Assembly: GCA_002483445.1 (NCBI GenBank)
Contig: DLHY01000120.1
Location: 36,295-100,294, forward strand
Reading direction: 5' to 3'
DNA: 64,000 bases
DNA from: Blastocatellia bacterium UBA7656
GTDB taxonomy: Bacteria > Acidobacteriota > Blastocatellia > UBA7656
The position numbers and the translations under genes are program-made. This document shows, one piece after another, positions 9,145 to 17,865 of the stretch (position 1 is the stretch's first letter; every line of letters begins with the position of its first letter). The notes under the pieces were generated by a model. The model saw only the letters and a program-made list of their open reading frames with translations, did not search any database and was not told the DNA's origin.

Positions 9145-10407
9145 TTATCGCCATTCGGCTATTGCCAGTTCTCCCGCCGCATTTACGGCAGCAAGGGATG
9201 AGTGAGTCATAACGGGCGGCGTCAGTATCTCGCCTCCGAGCAGCTTCACACGCGATGAAGGATTCGACCTGATTGCTTCGAAGAGGAGTCCCGTCCCCGC
9301 GTCGTCGAGCGCCAATATGGTGTTGGCCGCGATGATGGGCGCGACCGATATTGATTCCAACATGTCGTTCGACCACATCGCGTTGCCCCGTGAATTGAGA
9401 AGCGTCAGCCCCGACAGGTGGCCTATGGCTATAAACTCTTCGCTCGCCGCTATCGTCAGTATTCGCGCCGCGTGAGTGTAGATCAGATTCACCGTCAGCC
9501 CCTTTTCGCTCAATGCGATTTCATACACGTTGTTGTCCGCATCGACGATGAGAGCGCGCGCGCCTGTGACATAAGGCGTGACGTGCGACAGTCTGCGACC
9601 GAGCGAAAACTTTCCCAGCACTCGCCCGCTTTCGCTCTCAACGACCAGCCCATCGCCTGAATGGGCGATGATGACGAGAAGATTTTTCACCAGCAGGGGA
9701 GGAGCCGCTTGCAAAGTTTCAAGGACGACCGGCGCGGCCCACATACGCGCTCCGCTTTTCTGCGAGACGGCTTCGATCATCGTGCGATGCCCGTCGCGCG
9801 CTGACAGATAAACTCTTTCGGCGTCCGCCAGCAGCGGTTGAATTACGGGGCCGCGCTCGCTTTCGAATATCCACGCGGGGCCGATTTCAGCGCGCGACGC
9901 GAGGTCGAGATGACGGGCCAGATCGAAGGCGAAGATGTTTTTTCCCGAAGCGGCGAAGAGCCTCCCGCTTCTGATGGCCGCTGTCGAAGCGACCGGCTCA
10001 GGCAGATCGAGTCGGGTGATTTCCCTGCGACTCGACTCGCTCACAAGCGAGATGGAACTATCGCCGAGCGGGACTACGAGAACGCCGTCTGCGGCGACCA
10101 TCTGAACGGTGGCCGAGGCTCCGAGCCGCATAAGCTGGCGCGGCGGATCGATTGATTGAATGGCGGAGAACAGGGCTTCAGCGTTTTTGATGCCTGCGTG
10201 CGCGGGCCAGCTTTCAGAGGCGATATGCTTGCCGCAGGCGCGGCAGTGGGCCGAGAGCAATCGATTGGTTGCGCGACACGAGGGGCAGCGGATCAGATCG
10301 CCGCCGCAGACGGGGCAGACTCTCGACTGCGGGGCAGAGATCATGTCGCCGCACGCGACGTGAGGGCAATGGCACGAGAAATCGAATGCAAGGGGGCTTG
10401 CTGTCAT
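9145..10407 (-). CDS. Zinc-ribbon protein with PQQ-like beta-propeller
   Basis: The 420-residue product has no signal peptide. The first 65 residues hold several Cys pairs (CHCPHVACGD, CPVCGGDLIRCPSC, CRACGKH), consistent with two stacked zinc ribbons. From about residue 90 the sequence shows repeats typical of PQQ-like or quinoprotein-type propellers (for example LVVPLGDSSISLV, GRLFAASGKNIFAFDLARHL, VYLSARDGHRTMIEAVSQKSGARMW). A cytoplasmic scaffold or sensor role is inferred. It is upstream of, and close to, the small membrane protein and vWA genes. Confidence 0.82.
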   Translation of the reverse strand: MTASPLAFDFSCHCPHVACGDMISAPQSRVCPVCGGDLIRCPSCRATNRLLSAHCRACGKHIASESWPAHAGIKNAEALFSAIQSIDPPRQLMRLGASATVQMVAADGVLVVPLGDSSISLVSESSRREITRLDLPEPVASTAAIRSGRLFAASGKNIFAFDLARHLDLASRAEIGPAWIFESERGPVIQPLLADAERVYLSARDGHRTMIEAVSQKSGARMWAAPVVLETLQAAPPLLVKNLLVIIAHSGDGLVVESESGRVLGKFSLGRRLSHVTPYVTGARALIVDADNNVYEIALSEKGLTVNLIYTHAARILTIAASEEFIAIGHLSGLTLLNSRGNAMWSNDMLESISVAPIIAANTILALDDAGTGLLFEAIRSNPSSRVKLLGGEILTPPVMTHSSLAAVNAAGELAIAEWR

Positions 10408-10420
10408 AATTTTTCACTTC

Positions 10421-10448
10421 CTGGGAGCGCACGCATCCTGCGTGCTGG
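10421..10448 (+). repeat. Dispersed palindromic element, CTGGGAGCGCA family
   Basis: CTGGGAGCGCA is followed by CGCATCCTGCGTGC, whose GCACGCA/TGCGTGC-type arms can pair. A second member lies in the opposite orientation at 46155-46186 with different arm sequence but the same CTGGGAGCGCA head and CATCCT centre. Confidence 0.65.
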
Positions 10449-10513
10449 TCTCACGCGATCAGCGCACTGAAAGAGAGCGCATCCTTGTCACTACGCGCTC
10501 TCCGTAGCCCGCT

Positions 10514-10820
10514 TATAGCGGTATTCAAATGGGTGAACGAGTTGCCCTTTCATTAACACCGCGACCCGTCGCGGTGCAAGACAACGCCTTGATGACAAAT
10601 AACTGTTTTAACAGTTTCCATCCGCCGCTCTTTAATTCGTCGAATAGTTGTCAGGCTCGCATACCTTATCGAGATTACATCTGCGAGGGCAGAAAACTGT
10701 TTCAACAGTTTTGGGTAGTTCCCCCGCTTTTTCACCGCGACGGGTCGCGGTGTTAATGAGAAGGTCTCGCTCCCGCTGTATTCAACGTGTTCATACATCT
10801 GCATACCGCTATGATCTTCA
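10514..10820. repeat. About 300-bp imperfect inverted repeat with nested hairpins
   Basis: The left arm at 10551-10576 and the right arm at 10733-10758 are exact inverted copies over 23 of 26 bases or more: CATTAACACCGCGAC... against its reverse complement. Each contains its own perfect 8-bp stem (CACCGCGA/TCGCGGTG). Inside are two AACTGTT-type palindromes (10601-10616, 10693-10711). Weaker similarity of the outer parts (AGCGGTAT...TGAAC...GTT) extends the inverted repeat to about 10514 and 10820. The arrangement resembles a non-autonomous mobile palindrome. Confidence 0.75.
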
Positions 10821-10888
10821 AACTTCACACACTCCAGCACACGCTCCCACAGGGCTATTCTTTCTTGACCCATGCTCATACTTTTCAT
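10553..10888 (-). CDS. Small coupled ORF, tail made by a repeat element
   Basis: The ATG at 10888 overlaps the stop codon of the upstream coiled-coil gene as ATGA, and a GGAGCAGG ribosome site precedes it, which supports translation. The first 40 residues look like ordinary protein (MKSMSMGQERIALWERVLEC). From about residue 45 the frame runs into the palindromic element at 10514-10820 (LTPRPVAV, later HRDGSRC), so the C-terminus is repeat-encoded. The ancestral gene was probably interrupted by this element. Function is unknown. Confidence 0.45.
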   Translation of the reverse strand: MKSMSMGQERIALWERVLECVKFEDHSGMQMYEHVEYSGSETFSLTPRPVAVKKRGNYPKLLKQFSALADVISIRYASLTTIRRIKERRMETVKTVICHQGVVLHRDGSRC

Positions 10889-12384
10889 CCTGCTCCGACT
10901 CTGGCCACTATCACTTTCGGACGGCGCAGCACCTCAGCGTTGGAGACCCGGCGAAAGCCGCACTGCTGAACTCCTATGACGGTGTTTGCCGGGAACCGGG
11001 ACGACTGCGTGACAACAGCGGCTTCGTGAAGGCGATGATCGAAACTGGTTGTGCCGGGCTGAATCTCTTCGGGTTGAATGTCGAATTTCAAAAGCGTGTC
11101 CTTAGCCATTCGTCGAATGCGCGCAAGCTCTTCGGCAGTCTCCGAATCGATGGGAGATTGCGCCGCGGCGTGAGCGAGTTGAAACAGGTCGTCGTACCAG
11201 TCCATAAGTAAATCGCTGGCTCCGACGGCGAGACCTGCGAGTTTCTGCTCAAGCTCCGCGATTGGAATCTTGTCCCCCTTCGCTTCGGAAAAAAGCTCTC
11301 TGGTCAATCGGCGACAGCCCTTGACGTAATCGGTCGTCGAGATTTCGCCTGTGTTCAAACTTCCTGCAAGCCGATTTTTTTCTTCTATGAATTTTCTGCG
11401 CCGTTCCGACATCGAACCGCACCGCAGCGAATCGAGTTGACTGACGGCCACATCCTCCCATTTTTCGAATTGCGCGATTTCCTGACTGAGGCTTCGTATG
11501 CGGCTTAAAATTTCGGCGGGAAGCCACGTCCGCTGCCTGATTCTTTCTTCGAATGCGTCCATTTCCTGAGCCAGAGACCGCAGGCGCGCAGCGTTGGCGC
11601 TTACGGGGTCGAGATGTCGTTCTATGATTCTTATGGCCTGCGCGCGTTCGATGTCGCTCAACTCGTCTGAAGAGCCGAGCGCGCGCTCGACGGCCCCTTC
11701 GCCCGCCCAGTTGGCCATGGCCGCGATTGCCTGCGAAGTTTCGGCGAGGCTGGCTCTGGTTTCTCTGACGCGATCTTCGAGTCTCTGGAATTTATCCGGG
11801 TCGGAGTTTTCCTGATCCGGGGCTTTCGATGGTTGATTTCTTCGCCTGAGTTCGATCACCTGTCCCGATATTTCTTCAATGCGCGTGTGCAGAGCGTTGA
11901 GGTTGTAGCTGATTCTTCCGAAATCATTTTTGAGCCGGTTCGTGTTGATGAAGCTGAGTCCGTGAAGGGCGAACCCGGCGAGCAGCAACATAGCGGCTAT
12001 GCCTAAAACGATGGGATCGAAGAGCGACGAAGCTGACGCGGTTTGTGCGGCAGTATTGTTTTGGGAGGCAGTGGAAGAGCCGTTCGCCTTTTCGCCTTCG
12101 CCATTTGCCGGAGCGCGTTCTTGTTCTTCGGAAGGCGGAATTACCAGCGTTTCTTGCTCCAGAGGTTTCGGCCTTGTCGATTGATTCCCGCCTGTTGAGC
12201 GACTCCCGCTCGGTTGTTGATTTCTGTTCGCTGGCTGATTCGGTGTTCGAGCCTGATTCCCGCCCTGCTGTTGATTGACAGGCTTGAGTTTTTTTTCTTT
12301 CTTCTTATCGTCCTGAGCAATCGTCGCAGCCGCAAACGCGGTCAGCGCGACAAGCGCGACGAGCGCGGGCAAAAGTTTTCTCAT
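10885..12384 (-). CDS. Signal-peptide/TM protein with coiled-coil domain
   Basis: The 499-residue product has a signal peptide (LLPALVALVALTAFAAATIAQ), a low-complexity Gln/Asn/Pro/Ser linker to about residue 120, a TM helix near 125-147 (DPIVLGIAAMLLLAGFALHGL) and then a long helical region (about 150-290) predicted to be coiled coil (ISYNLNALHTRIEEISGQ). The rest is helical and acidic. Its ATG overlaps the stop of the Hsp70-fusion gene as ATGA, so synthesis of the two is coupled. No family is recognised; it may anchor the Hsp70-like ATPase to the membrane, which is inference. Confidence 0.82.
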   Translation of the reverse strand: MRKLLPALVALVALTAFAAATIAQDDKKKEKKLKPVNQQQGGNQARTPNQPANRNQQPSGSRSTGGNQSTRPKPLEQETLVIPPSEEQERAPANGEGEKANGSSTASQNNTAAQTASASSLFDPIVLGIAAMLLLAGFALHGLSFINTNRLKNDFGRISYNLNALHTRIEEISGQVIELRRRNQPSKAPDQENSDPDKFQRLEDRVRETRASLAETSQAIAAMANWAGEGAVERALGSSDELSDIERAQAIRIIERHLDPVSANAARLRSLAQEMDAFEERIRQRTWLPAEILSRIRSLSQEIAQFEKWEDVAVSQLDSLRCGSMSERRRKFIEEKNRLAGSLNTGEISTTDYVKGCRRLTRELFSEAKGDKIPIAELEQKLAGLAVGASDLLMDWYDDLFQLAHAAAQSPIDSETAEELARIRRMAKDTLLKFDIQPEEIQPGTTSFDHRLHEAAVVTQSSRFPANTVIGVQQCGFRRVSNAEVLRRPKVIVARVGAG

Positions 12385-15300
12385 AACTGTTTCCCTCCTG
12401 CGCTGGTTGCTTCTTCATCCATGCCGATGATTCTCTGAGCGCGCCCGTTGACGGTTATCTCAAGCACGCGGTTTTCATTTATGGCGAATCTCACTTCGAT
12501 CTTATCGCCCGCCATGCTTCTCGCATCGATGCGGGCGAGACCTGTCTCTTCGAGGTTGCCGTTTGACGCGGGGTCTGCCCCGCGGTTTTCCGCAAGCCGG
12601 ATGTTGATCCATTCCTTGTTTCTGGAAATCATCTCGATCTTCTCGCATGGAAACTGGGTGCGGGCCGGAAAGACGTTGATGAACTGCGATCTGACTCCAC
12701 GCACATCGAGATAGCCTATGTCGTGGATGAGCCGATTCGACATGCCTGTGAATTCGATGTTGGCGCTCGGCTGATCCTTGAGATATCCCCAGTAAGCCGC
12801 GCCCATCGCCACGCACAGCTTAGGAGGGATGATGTCTGACCGGTCGTCGGCATCCCACAGGAATTCATTGACGCTCTCTCGAACCGCAGGGACGAGGCTC
12901 GTGCGGCCCACGTGGAGAATGGTGTTTATAGTCTCAGGCTCCGCGCCTGCCCGATGGCAAACGGTCTTCACCACTTCGACCGCCCTTGTGACGAGCGGCG
13001 CGATGGCTTCTTCGAATTCCGCCTTGTCAATCGAAACCTGCAATTGAGCGCGATTCGATCCGTCCATCAGGAACGGCTCCAGAAGGGCGGGTCTTTTGCT
13101 CAGAAGCTGATCTATCCTTGCGTCCACGCTCGACTCGGTTATCAGAGCGATCTTGGCCGCTTCGGCCTGTCGCTTGAAGGCCGCGCGCGTGCGATATGCC
13201 GATTCGAGAATTTCGGGCGCGCGATACCTGTTTTCAAATGCTCTTTCATCTCCGAGGCAATCCGAATCGAAATCCTTATATTCTTCCTTCGCTTTGTTCG
13301 ACAGCAGCCGCACTATCGCCCAGTCTATGTCGTCGCCGCCGAGCATCGGGTCTCCGCCCAGAGCGAGAGTGTTGAATCTGATCTTTCCGTCCTCGGCTTC
13401 GATATCGATCAGCACGCAATCGAGAGTCCCTCCGCCGAAGTCGAATATCATCACCCGCTCGCAAGGCTTTTCTTCAGTCTGCTCTGTTCGACGGATGAGG
13501 TAGTAAAGCGCGGCTGCATGGGCTTCGTCTCTGACTATCGCGTGATGGGTGGAGTCTTCCATCTCAAGTCCGGCCAGCGAGTAGGCTTCTATGAGCGCGC
13601 GCCGCTGGCTGTCGGAAAATTCCACAGGGACGGTGACTATGGCCTTTCGCGGCGTTTTGTAGTATCCGCGACGAAACAATCCGTCTTCGGTTCGCGCCGC
13701 CAGTTGAGAGATGACTTTCGACGCAAGCTCGGTTGGGGTATGCTCGCGGCCCGCAATCATTCTTCTCTGCTTCGCTCCCAGCGCGCGCTTGATCGATGCG
13801 ACGGCGTTGGCGGGCTGAATGATCGCCTGTTGCAGAGCCGCCCGCCCGACGACCACGCTGCCGTCTCCATTGAAGTAAAGCACCGAAGGCATGATGCAGG
13901 GATTGTCCGAAGCGTGATCGAGTTCGATGACGACCGGACGCCCCTTCTCGAATATGGCCACGCACGAAGCGGTAGTGCCGAAATCGATTCCGATGTATTC
14001 CTCATAAGGAGAAGGCTCGACGAACTTCGCCCGCACCGGGATCGATTGAGCCGGGTTCGGATAGGAATTGCTGCGCAGGATTATCTCGCCCGTCTGATCG
14101 CCCTCAGCCTGCCCGCCCCCATAAACTTCCACCTCGACTATTCTCGTGCTGCCCGACCCGATTCGCAGAGGAGTTTCAGCCAGACACCGCGCCCACTCGA
14201 CGGACGACTCGACGGAAGAGATCATCAATTCCTCGCCGCCCGCGTTATTAAGCTCAAGGGCCAGCCGTTGCGCCCGTCGCGTCGAAATCACTTTGAAGTC
14301 CATCTCTGCGGGCTGCGGAGTGAGTCGCGCGGGGCGGAGGGCTTCGATTTCCAGATCAAGCGCGACCGCGCTGTAGTGTTCGAACTCCCAAAGCAGCTTC
14401 TTCTTGTGCGTCCCCGCCGCGATATCGAGGTTGGGAATCGGCAATCTTATATCGAGCGATTGCCCGCCTCTGACTGAGCAGATCGGATGATTCAATTCAG
14501 TTTGATCTAAAGCGATCCGCATAAGTTTCAATGTGCCGCCGCCCTCGTTGACAAGTTGAAAATCCCATTCGTTGTCCGACCCGATGAGGAAAGGATACTT
14601 CTTCCTTGCCACTACTTTTGGCACAGCGAGACGTTCGACCGCCATTTCAACGAGCCTGAGCGGATGGAGGGCGTCGTTGGAAACTATTTCAAGATCAGCC
14701 CTGTAACCTGAATCGAGATCAAGCTCGCGCGCATCGAGCGTGACTACGAGTTCGCCGCTCGATTTCGCCGGAAGGCTGGCGTTTTGAACTGAGAGTGAAA
14801 AGCGATTTTCCAGAGTCCCGGCGGCCTTGAGCCTGAACTCGATGAGCGCCGGGTTGACGCCGTTGTTTTTGAATTGAATCAACTGTTCGACTCGCCGAGA
14901 GCCTATCGGCTCGAAGCTCAACACGGGAGTGAGAATTTCGAGCGCGACGAGCGCGACCCCGCACCTTGAGCAGTGCGCGTCTTCGCGCCTGCACTCCCAG
15001 GCGTGACAATTCAGGCAAACGACTCCGCCCTTGTGCGGCGTTGTTTCGACTTCGATTGCGCGCAAAGGATGCGAAGGCGTCGCAGTGATGTCAGGCAGCA
15101 TCGGCGCAGTGGGTTGAGGCGGCGATTTCTTTTCGCCCTTGCTCTTCGATTTTTTCTGCTCAGGCGGAGCCGTAGCCTCGGTTTCCGAGGAGGGAAGGAT
15201 TCGCCTGAAATACCGTTCAAGAGCGAGAGCCTGAGCGGGCTTGAACATAATATCCGCGCCAAAATCTGCGAAGTCGGCTCTGGCCGATCCTTCCGAAGGT

Positions 15301-15536
15301 TCGAGTAGCACGAGGAGAGGAATCTTCAGGAATCTGTCCTGCTTCCTCAGATTGGCGCATATCTTCAAAGAGCTTTGCGCCGGACGGTCGATGATGGCGA
15401 GCGCGGCTTCCACCTCTTCGATTTCCGAAGGCCACACGGGCGCGATGTCGAACTGTTGCATCACAGATGTAAGCGCCGAGGGAGCGCCTGTGTTGCTTGT
15501 GAATACGAGAGCGCGCAGTGTTCGATTTATTTTCAA
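12381..15536 (-). CDS. Hsp70-type ATPase fused to pseudo-receiver, zinc ribbon and Hydin-like Ig domains
   Basis: Domains in order: residues 1-115 resemble a response-regulator receiver without a clear phospho-acceptor (KIPLLVLLEPSEGSARADFA); a Lys/Pro-rich linker; a zinc ribbon near 178-198 (CLNCHAWECRREDAHCSRCG); three Ig-like ASPM/SPD2/Hydin-type domains (about 205-505); then an Hsp70 ATPase domain from about 512 with phosphate-1 (GIDFGTTASC), phosphate-2 (IFDFGGGTLDCVL, about 700) and adenosine motifs (ILHVGRTSLVPAV, about 877), and a DnaK-like beta substrate domain (INVFPARTQFPCEK...VLEITVNGRAQ). The helical lid of DnaK is missing. This is the first gene of the cluster and the fusion is unusual. 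The client of the chaperone part is unknown. Confidence 0.9.
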   Translation of the reverse strand: MKINRTLRALVFTSNTGAPSALTSVMQQFDIAPVWPSEIEEVEAALAIIDRPAQSSLKICANLRKQDRFLKIPLLVLLEPSEGSARADFADFGADIMFKPAQALALERYFRRILPSSETEATAPPEQKKSKSKGEKKSPPQPTAPMLPDITATPSHPLRAIEVETTPHKGGVVCLNCHAWECRREDAHCSRCGVALVALEILTPVLSFEPIGSRRVEQLIQFKNNGVNPALIEFRLKAAGTLENRFSLSVQNASLPAKSSGELVVTLDARELDLDSGYRADLEIVSNDALHPLRLVEMAVERLAVPKVVARKKYPFLIGSDNEWDFQLVNEGGGTLKLMRIALDQTELNHPICSVRGGQSLDIRLPIPNLDIAAGTHKKKLLWEFEHYSAVALDLEIEALRPARLTPQPAEMDFKVISTRRAQRLALELNNAGGEELMISSVESSVEWARCLAETPLRIGSGSTRIVEVEVYGGGQAEGDQTGEIILRSNSYPNPAQSIPVRAKFVEPSPYEEYIGIDFGTTASCVAIFEKGRPVVIELDHASDNPCIMPSVLYFNGDGSVVVGRAALQQAIIQPANAVASIKRALGAKQRRMIAGREHTPTELASKVISQLAARTEDGLFRRGYYKTPRKAIVTVPVEFSDSQRRALIEAYSLAGLEMEDSTHHAIVRDEAHAAALYYLIRRTEQTEEKPCERVMIFDFGGGTLDCVLIDIEAEDGKIRFNTLALGGDPMLGGDDIDWAIVRLLSNKAKEEYKDFDSDCLGDERAFENRYRAPEILESAYRTRAAFKRQAEAAKIALITESSVDARIDQLLSKRPALLEPFLMDGSNRAQLQVSIDKAEFEEAIAPLVTRAVEVVKTVCHRAGAEPETINTILHVGRTSLVPAVRESVNEFLWDADDRSDIIPPKLCVAMGAAYWGYLKDQPSANIEFTGMSNRLIHDIGYLDVRGVRSQFINVFPARTQFPCEKIEMISRNKEWINIRLAENRGADPASNGNLEETGLARIDARSMAGDKIEVRFAINENRVLEITVNGRAQRIIGMDEEATSAGGKQL

Positions 15537-15690
15537 ATCCGTTCGCCTTCGTTAGCTTGCACAGCAGCCCCTGTCTTTGCCCAACGCCAGTTGCGCAAAG
15601 ACAGGGAGTCTTCCCCTGTAAACCAGGAAGCGGCATCGGGCGGAAATGAAGCCTCCTCGAAAAAGGAGAGTCCTCCCGATACCTAAAATT
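15537..15690 (-). promoter_or_regulatory. Structured 5' leader of the Hsp70-fusion gene
   Basis: Read on the minus strand, the 150 bases before the start codon hold nested stems. An outer pair ATCGGG/CCCGAT (15679-15684 with 15632-15637) encloses GGAGGACTCTCC. A strong hairpin follows, with CCCTGTCTTTGC pairing with GCAAAGACAGGG (15569-15605, 11-12 bp stem). It does not match any riboswitch consensus I can recall. It could equally be a repeat-derived hairpin or attenuator. Confidence 0.45.
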
Positions 15691-15816
15691 TTTCTTACTC
15701 TCTTAATGTGCGGCCAGTCGAGATAATATTACAGCCCGCAGTTCGAAGAGCGGACGATAATCAGTCATCTGACGGCGTCAATGCTGACCTGAACAGTCAA
15801 TAAAAGACGAAAAGTT

Positions 15817-15870
15817 TTAACCCCAGGATGTTTATTGAGTGAATGGGAGTCTCATGCCTCCTGGGTTTAA
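15817..15870. repeat. Imperfect inverted repeat in the divergent intergenic region
   Basis: TTAACCCCAGGA (15817-15828) and TCCTGGGTTTAA (15859-15870) form a 12-bp stem with one mismatch around a 30-base loop. It lies in the 510-bp gap between the divergent Hsp70-fusion and pyrK genes. Nothing else was recognised in 15700-16046 apart from AT-rich promoter-like sequence. Confidence 0.5.
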
Positions 15871-16046
15871 CCTGATAGCCGAGGGCGTGGGCGATTGAAC
15901 AATTACGAATGTGAAGTCTCACGCCACAGCGCGGATTATAACATCAAAAATTAGTCTTGCAACCCGAACGGGCCTTCCAACCGATTATCAAAAACAATTG
16001 GCGCATTGACGCCTGCCGTTGGGGCCGGGATAATCTGGGAGACCTG

Positions 16047-16859
16047 ATGATCGACACCATCGCAACAGTCGAGCGCAACCTGGAACCAGCAAAGGGCTAC
16101 AGGCTCCTGACGCTGAACTTCAACGAGGAATTTCAAATCCTTCCGGGCCAGTTCGCTATGCTCCGCGCGCACAACGGCTATGAGCCTCTGCTTCGCCGCG
16201 CGCTGGCCGTCTACAAACAGGACAGCCCCGGACAGTTGAGCTTTCTTTATCAGGTTCTCGGTCGCGGAACCGAAATGCTTTCTCTCCTGGGCAGCGGCGC
16301 TAAAGTTGACGCGCTTCTGCCGCTCGGCAATCATTGGCCCGTCGAAGAATGCCCGCGGGCGATAGTAGTCGCCGGCGGCGTAGGCTCGGCTTCCGTACTG
16401 ATGCTGTGCGAGCAGTTGAAACGACTCCGCGTCGATACGCAGATTTTTTTCGGCGCGGCGAACGAACGATCGGCCCTCGGCTGCGGGATTGCGGATTTCC
16501 TCGCTCTCGATCTACCTCTTTCTACAACGACCGACGATGGCAGCTTCGGCGAGCATGGACTTGTTACCTCTCCGCTTGAGCGACACCTTGATGAAGACAC
16601 AAGAACGGCTGTCGTTTACACCTGCGGCCCGTGGGCGATGATGAAGCGGGTGGCCGAAATCAGTCGACTCCGCGAAGTGAAATGCTTCGCTTCTCTCGAA
16701 GCGCCCATGGGGTGCGGCTTCGGAGTGTGCGTCGGCTGTGTCGTCGCCGTCAACACGGACGAGCCTTCAGGTTATGGCTCTTATAAGCGAGTCTGCACGG
16801 ACGGCTCCGTCTTCCCGGCTGACCTGATCCGATGGGAAGTCGCGGCCATGTCGCATTGA
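16047..16859 (+). CDS. pyrK: Dihydroorotate dehydrogenase B, electron transfer subunit
   Basis: PyrK passes electrons from the PyrD flavin through a [2Fe-2S] cluster and FAD to NAD+ in pyrimidine synthesis. The 270-residue product has the ferredoxin-reductase FAD part (PLLRRALAVYK), a nucleotide-binding loop (IVVAGGVGSASVLML) and four cluster cysteines at residues 223, 228, 231 and 250, with the C-x4-C-x2-C spacing typical of PyrK. I start at the ATG at 16047, which has a GGGAG site; an upstream TTG at 15957 would add 30 unlikely residues. The gene lies 4 bases before pyrD. Confidence 0.93.
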   Translation: MIDTIATVERNLEPAKGYRLLTLNFNEEFQILPGQFAMLRAHNGYEPLLRRALAVYKQDSPGQLSFLYQVLGRGTEMLSLLGSGAKVDALLPLGNHWPVEECPRAIVVAGGVGSASVLMLCEQLKRLRVDTQIFFGAANERSALGCGIADFLALDLPLSTTTDDGSFGEHGLVTSPLERHLDEDTRTAVVYTCGPWAMMKRVAEISRLREVKCFASLEAPMGCGFGVCVGCVVAVNTDEPSGYGSYKRVCTDGSVFPADLIRWEVAAMSH

Positions 16860-16863
16860 TGTT

Positions 16864-17784
16864 ATGCACGATCCTCGACTTGCAATAGAAATAGCCGGTA
16901 TCCGATTCAACAATCCTGTGCTTGGCGCGTCGGGTACGTTCGGCTACGGCCTTGATATGGCCGAGTTGATCGATCTCAATCGCTTGGGAGGATTCTGCAC
17001 CAAAGGACTCTCCGCCCGCCCGCTTGCAGGCAATCCGCCTGCGCGAATAGTCGAGACTCACGGCGGGATGCTCAATGCCATCGGTCTTCAAAACATCGGC
17101 GCTCGCGCCTTCGTCGAAGAAAAACTTCCGCTGCTCCGCCAATACGACACTCGCATCATTGCCAACGTCTTCGGCTATTCGGATGACGATTACATAGAAG
17201 CCATCGAGATTCTAAACGACGGAGCCGACATCGCCGCTTACGAGTTGAACATCTCCTGCCCGAATGTGAAAGAAGGCGGAATAGTGATAGGCAATTCCGC
17301 CGCCGCCGCCGCGCGCCTGACCGAAAAAGCGCGCAGAGCCGCGGCGCGACCCTTGATAGTCAAACTCTCGCCCAACGTCACCGACATCAGTGAGCTTGCT
17401 CGCGCCATCAGGGATGCGGGCGCGGACGCGCTCTCGCTCATAAACACGGTGGTCGGCATGTCGATAGACGTGAACACGCGAAAGCCGCGATTGAATTACG
17501 GAACGGGCGGATTGTCAGGGCCGGCGATTCGCCCCATCGCGGTGCGGATGGTTTACGAAGTCGCGCGCGTGGTCAGTCTTCCTGTCATCGGCATAGGCGG
17601 AATCGCATCGGCGATGGACGCGCTGGAATTCATCATCGCGGGCGCAACCGCGGTGCAGATAGGAACGGCCAATTACTACGATCCGCGGGTGACGATGAAA
17701 GTCATAGACGGTCTTTCTGAATATTGCGAGCATCACCAGGTCGATAGCATATTTTCGCTCGTCAGTTCCCTTCGAAAAGAATAG
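16864..17784 (+). CDS. pyrD: Dihydroorotate dehydrogenase, class 1B catalytic subunit
   Basis: This flavoprotein oxidises dihydroorotate to orotate. The 306-residue length fits class 1B (PyrDB). Visible motifs are the N-terminal NPVLGASGTFGYG loop, NAIGLQN, the active-site Cys at about residue 132 in ELNISCPNV (class 1 enzymes use Cys as base), SLINTVVGMSID, and the FMN-phosphate loop region IGIGGIASAMDALEFIIAGA. The start is 4 bases after the pyrK stop, and the two subunits work as one complex. pyrF is in the same window, but separately at about 50 kb. Confidence 0.95.
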   Translation: MHDPRLAIEIAGIRFNNPVLGASGTFGYGLDMAELIDLNRLGGFCTKGLSARPLAGNPPARIVETHGGMLNAIGLQNIGARAFVEEKLPLLRQYDTRIIANVFGYSDDDYIEAIEILNDGADIAAYELNISCPNVKEGGIVIGNSAAAAARLTEKARRAAARPLIVKLSPNVTDISELARAIRDAGADALSLINTVVGMSIDVNTRKPRLNYGTGGLSGPAIRPIAVRMVYEVARVVSLPVIGIGGIASAMDALEFIIAGATAVQIGTANYYDPRVTMKVIDGLSEYCEHHQVDSIFSLVSSLRKE

Positions 17785-17865
17785 TCCGCCGTCGGTTTTC
17801 ACTTTCAGAATAGTTGCGAACCGGCTTCGCGCATGAGGCGTATGGCAGGTGGGAGGTGATCAGGT

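Noticed and set aside
12912..14477. 521-codon plus-strand frame opposite the Hsp70-fusion gene
   Set aside because: Antisense shadow of a well-supported gene with Hsp70 motifs; composition is not protein-like.
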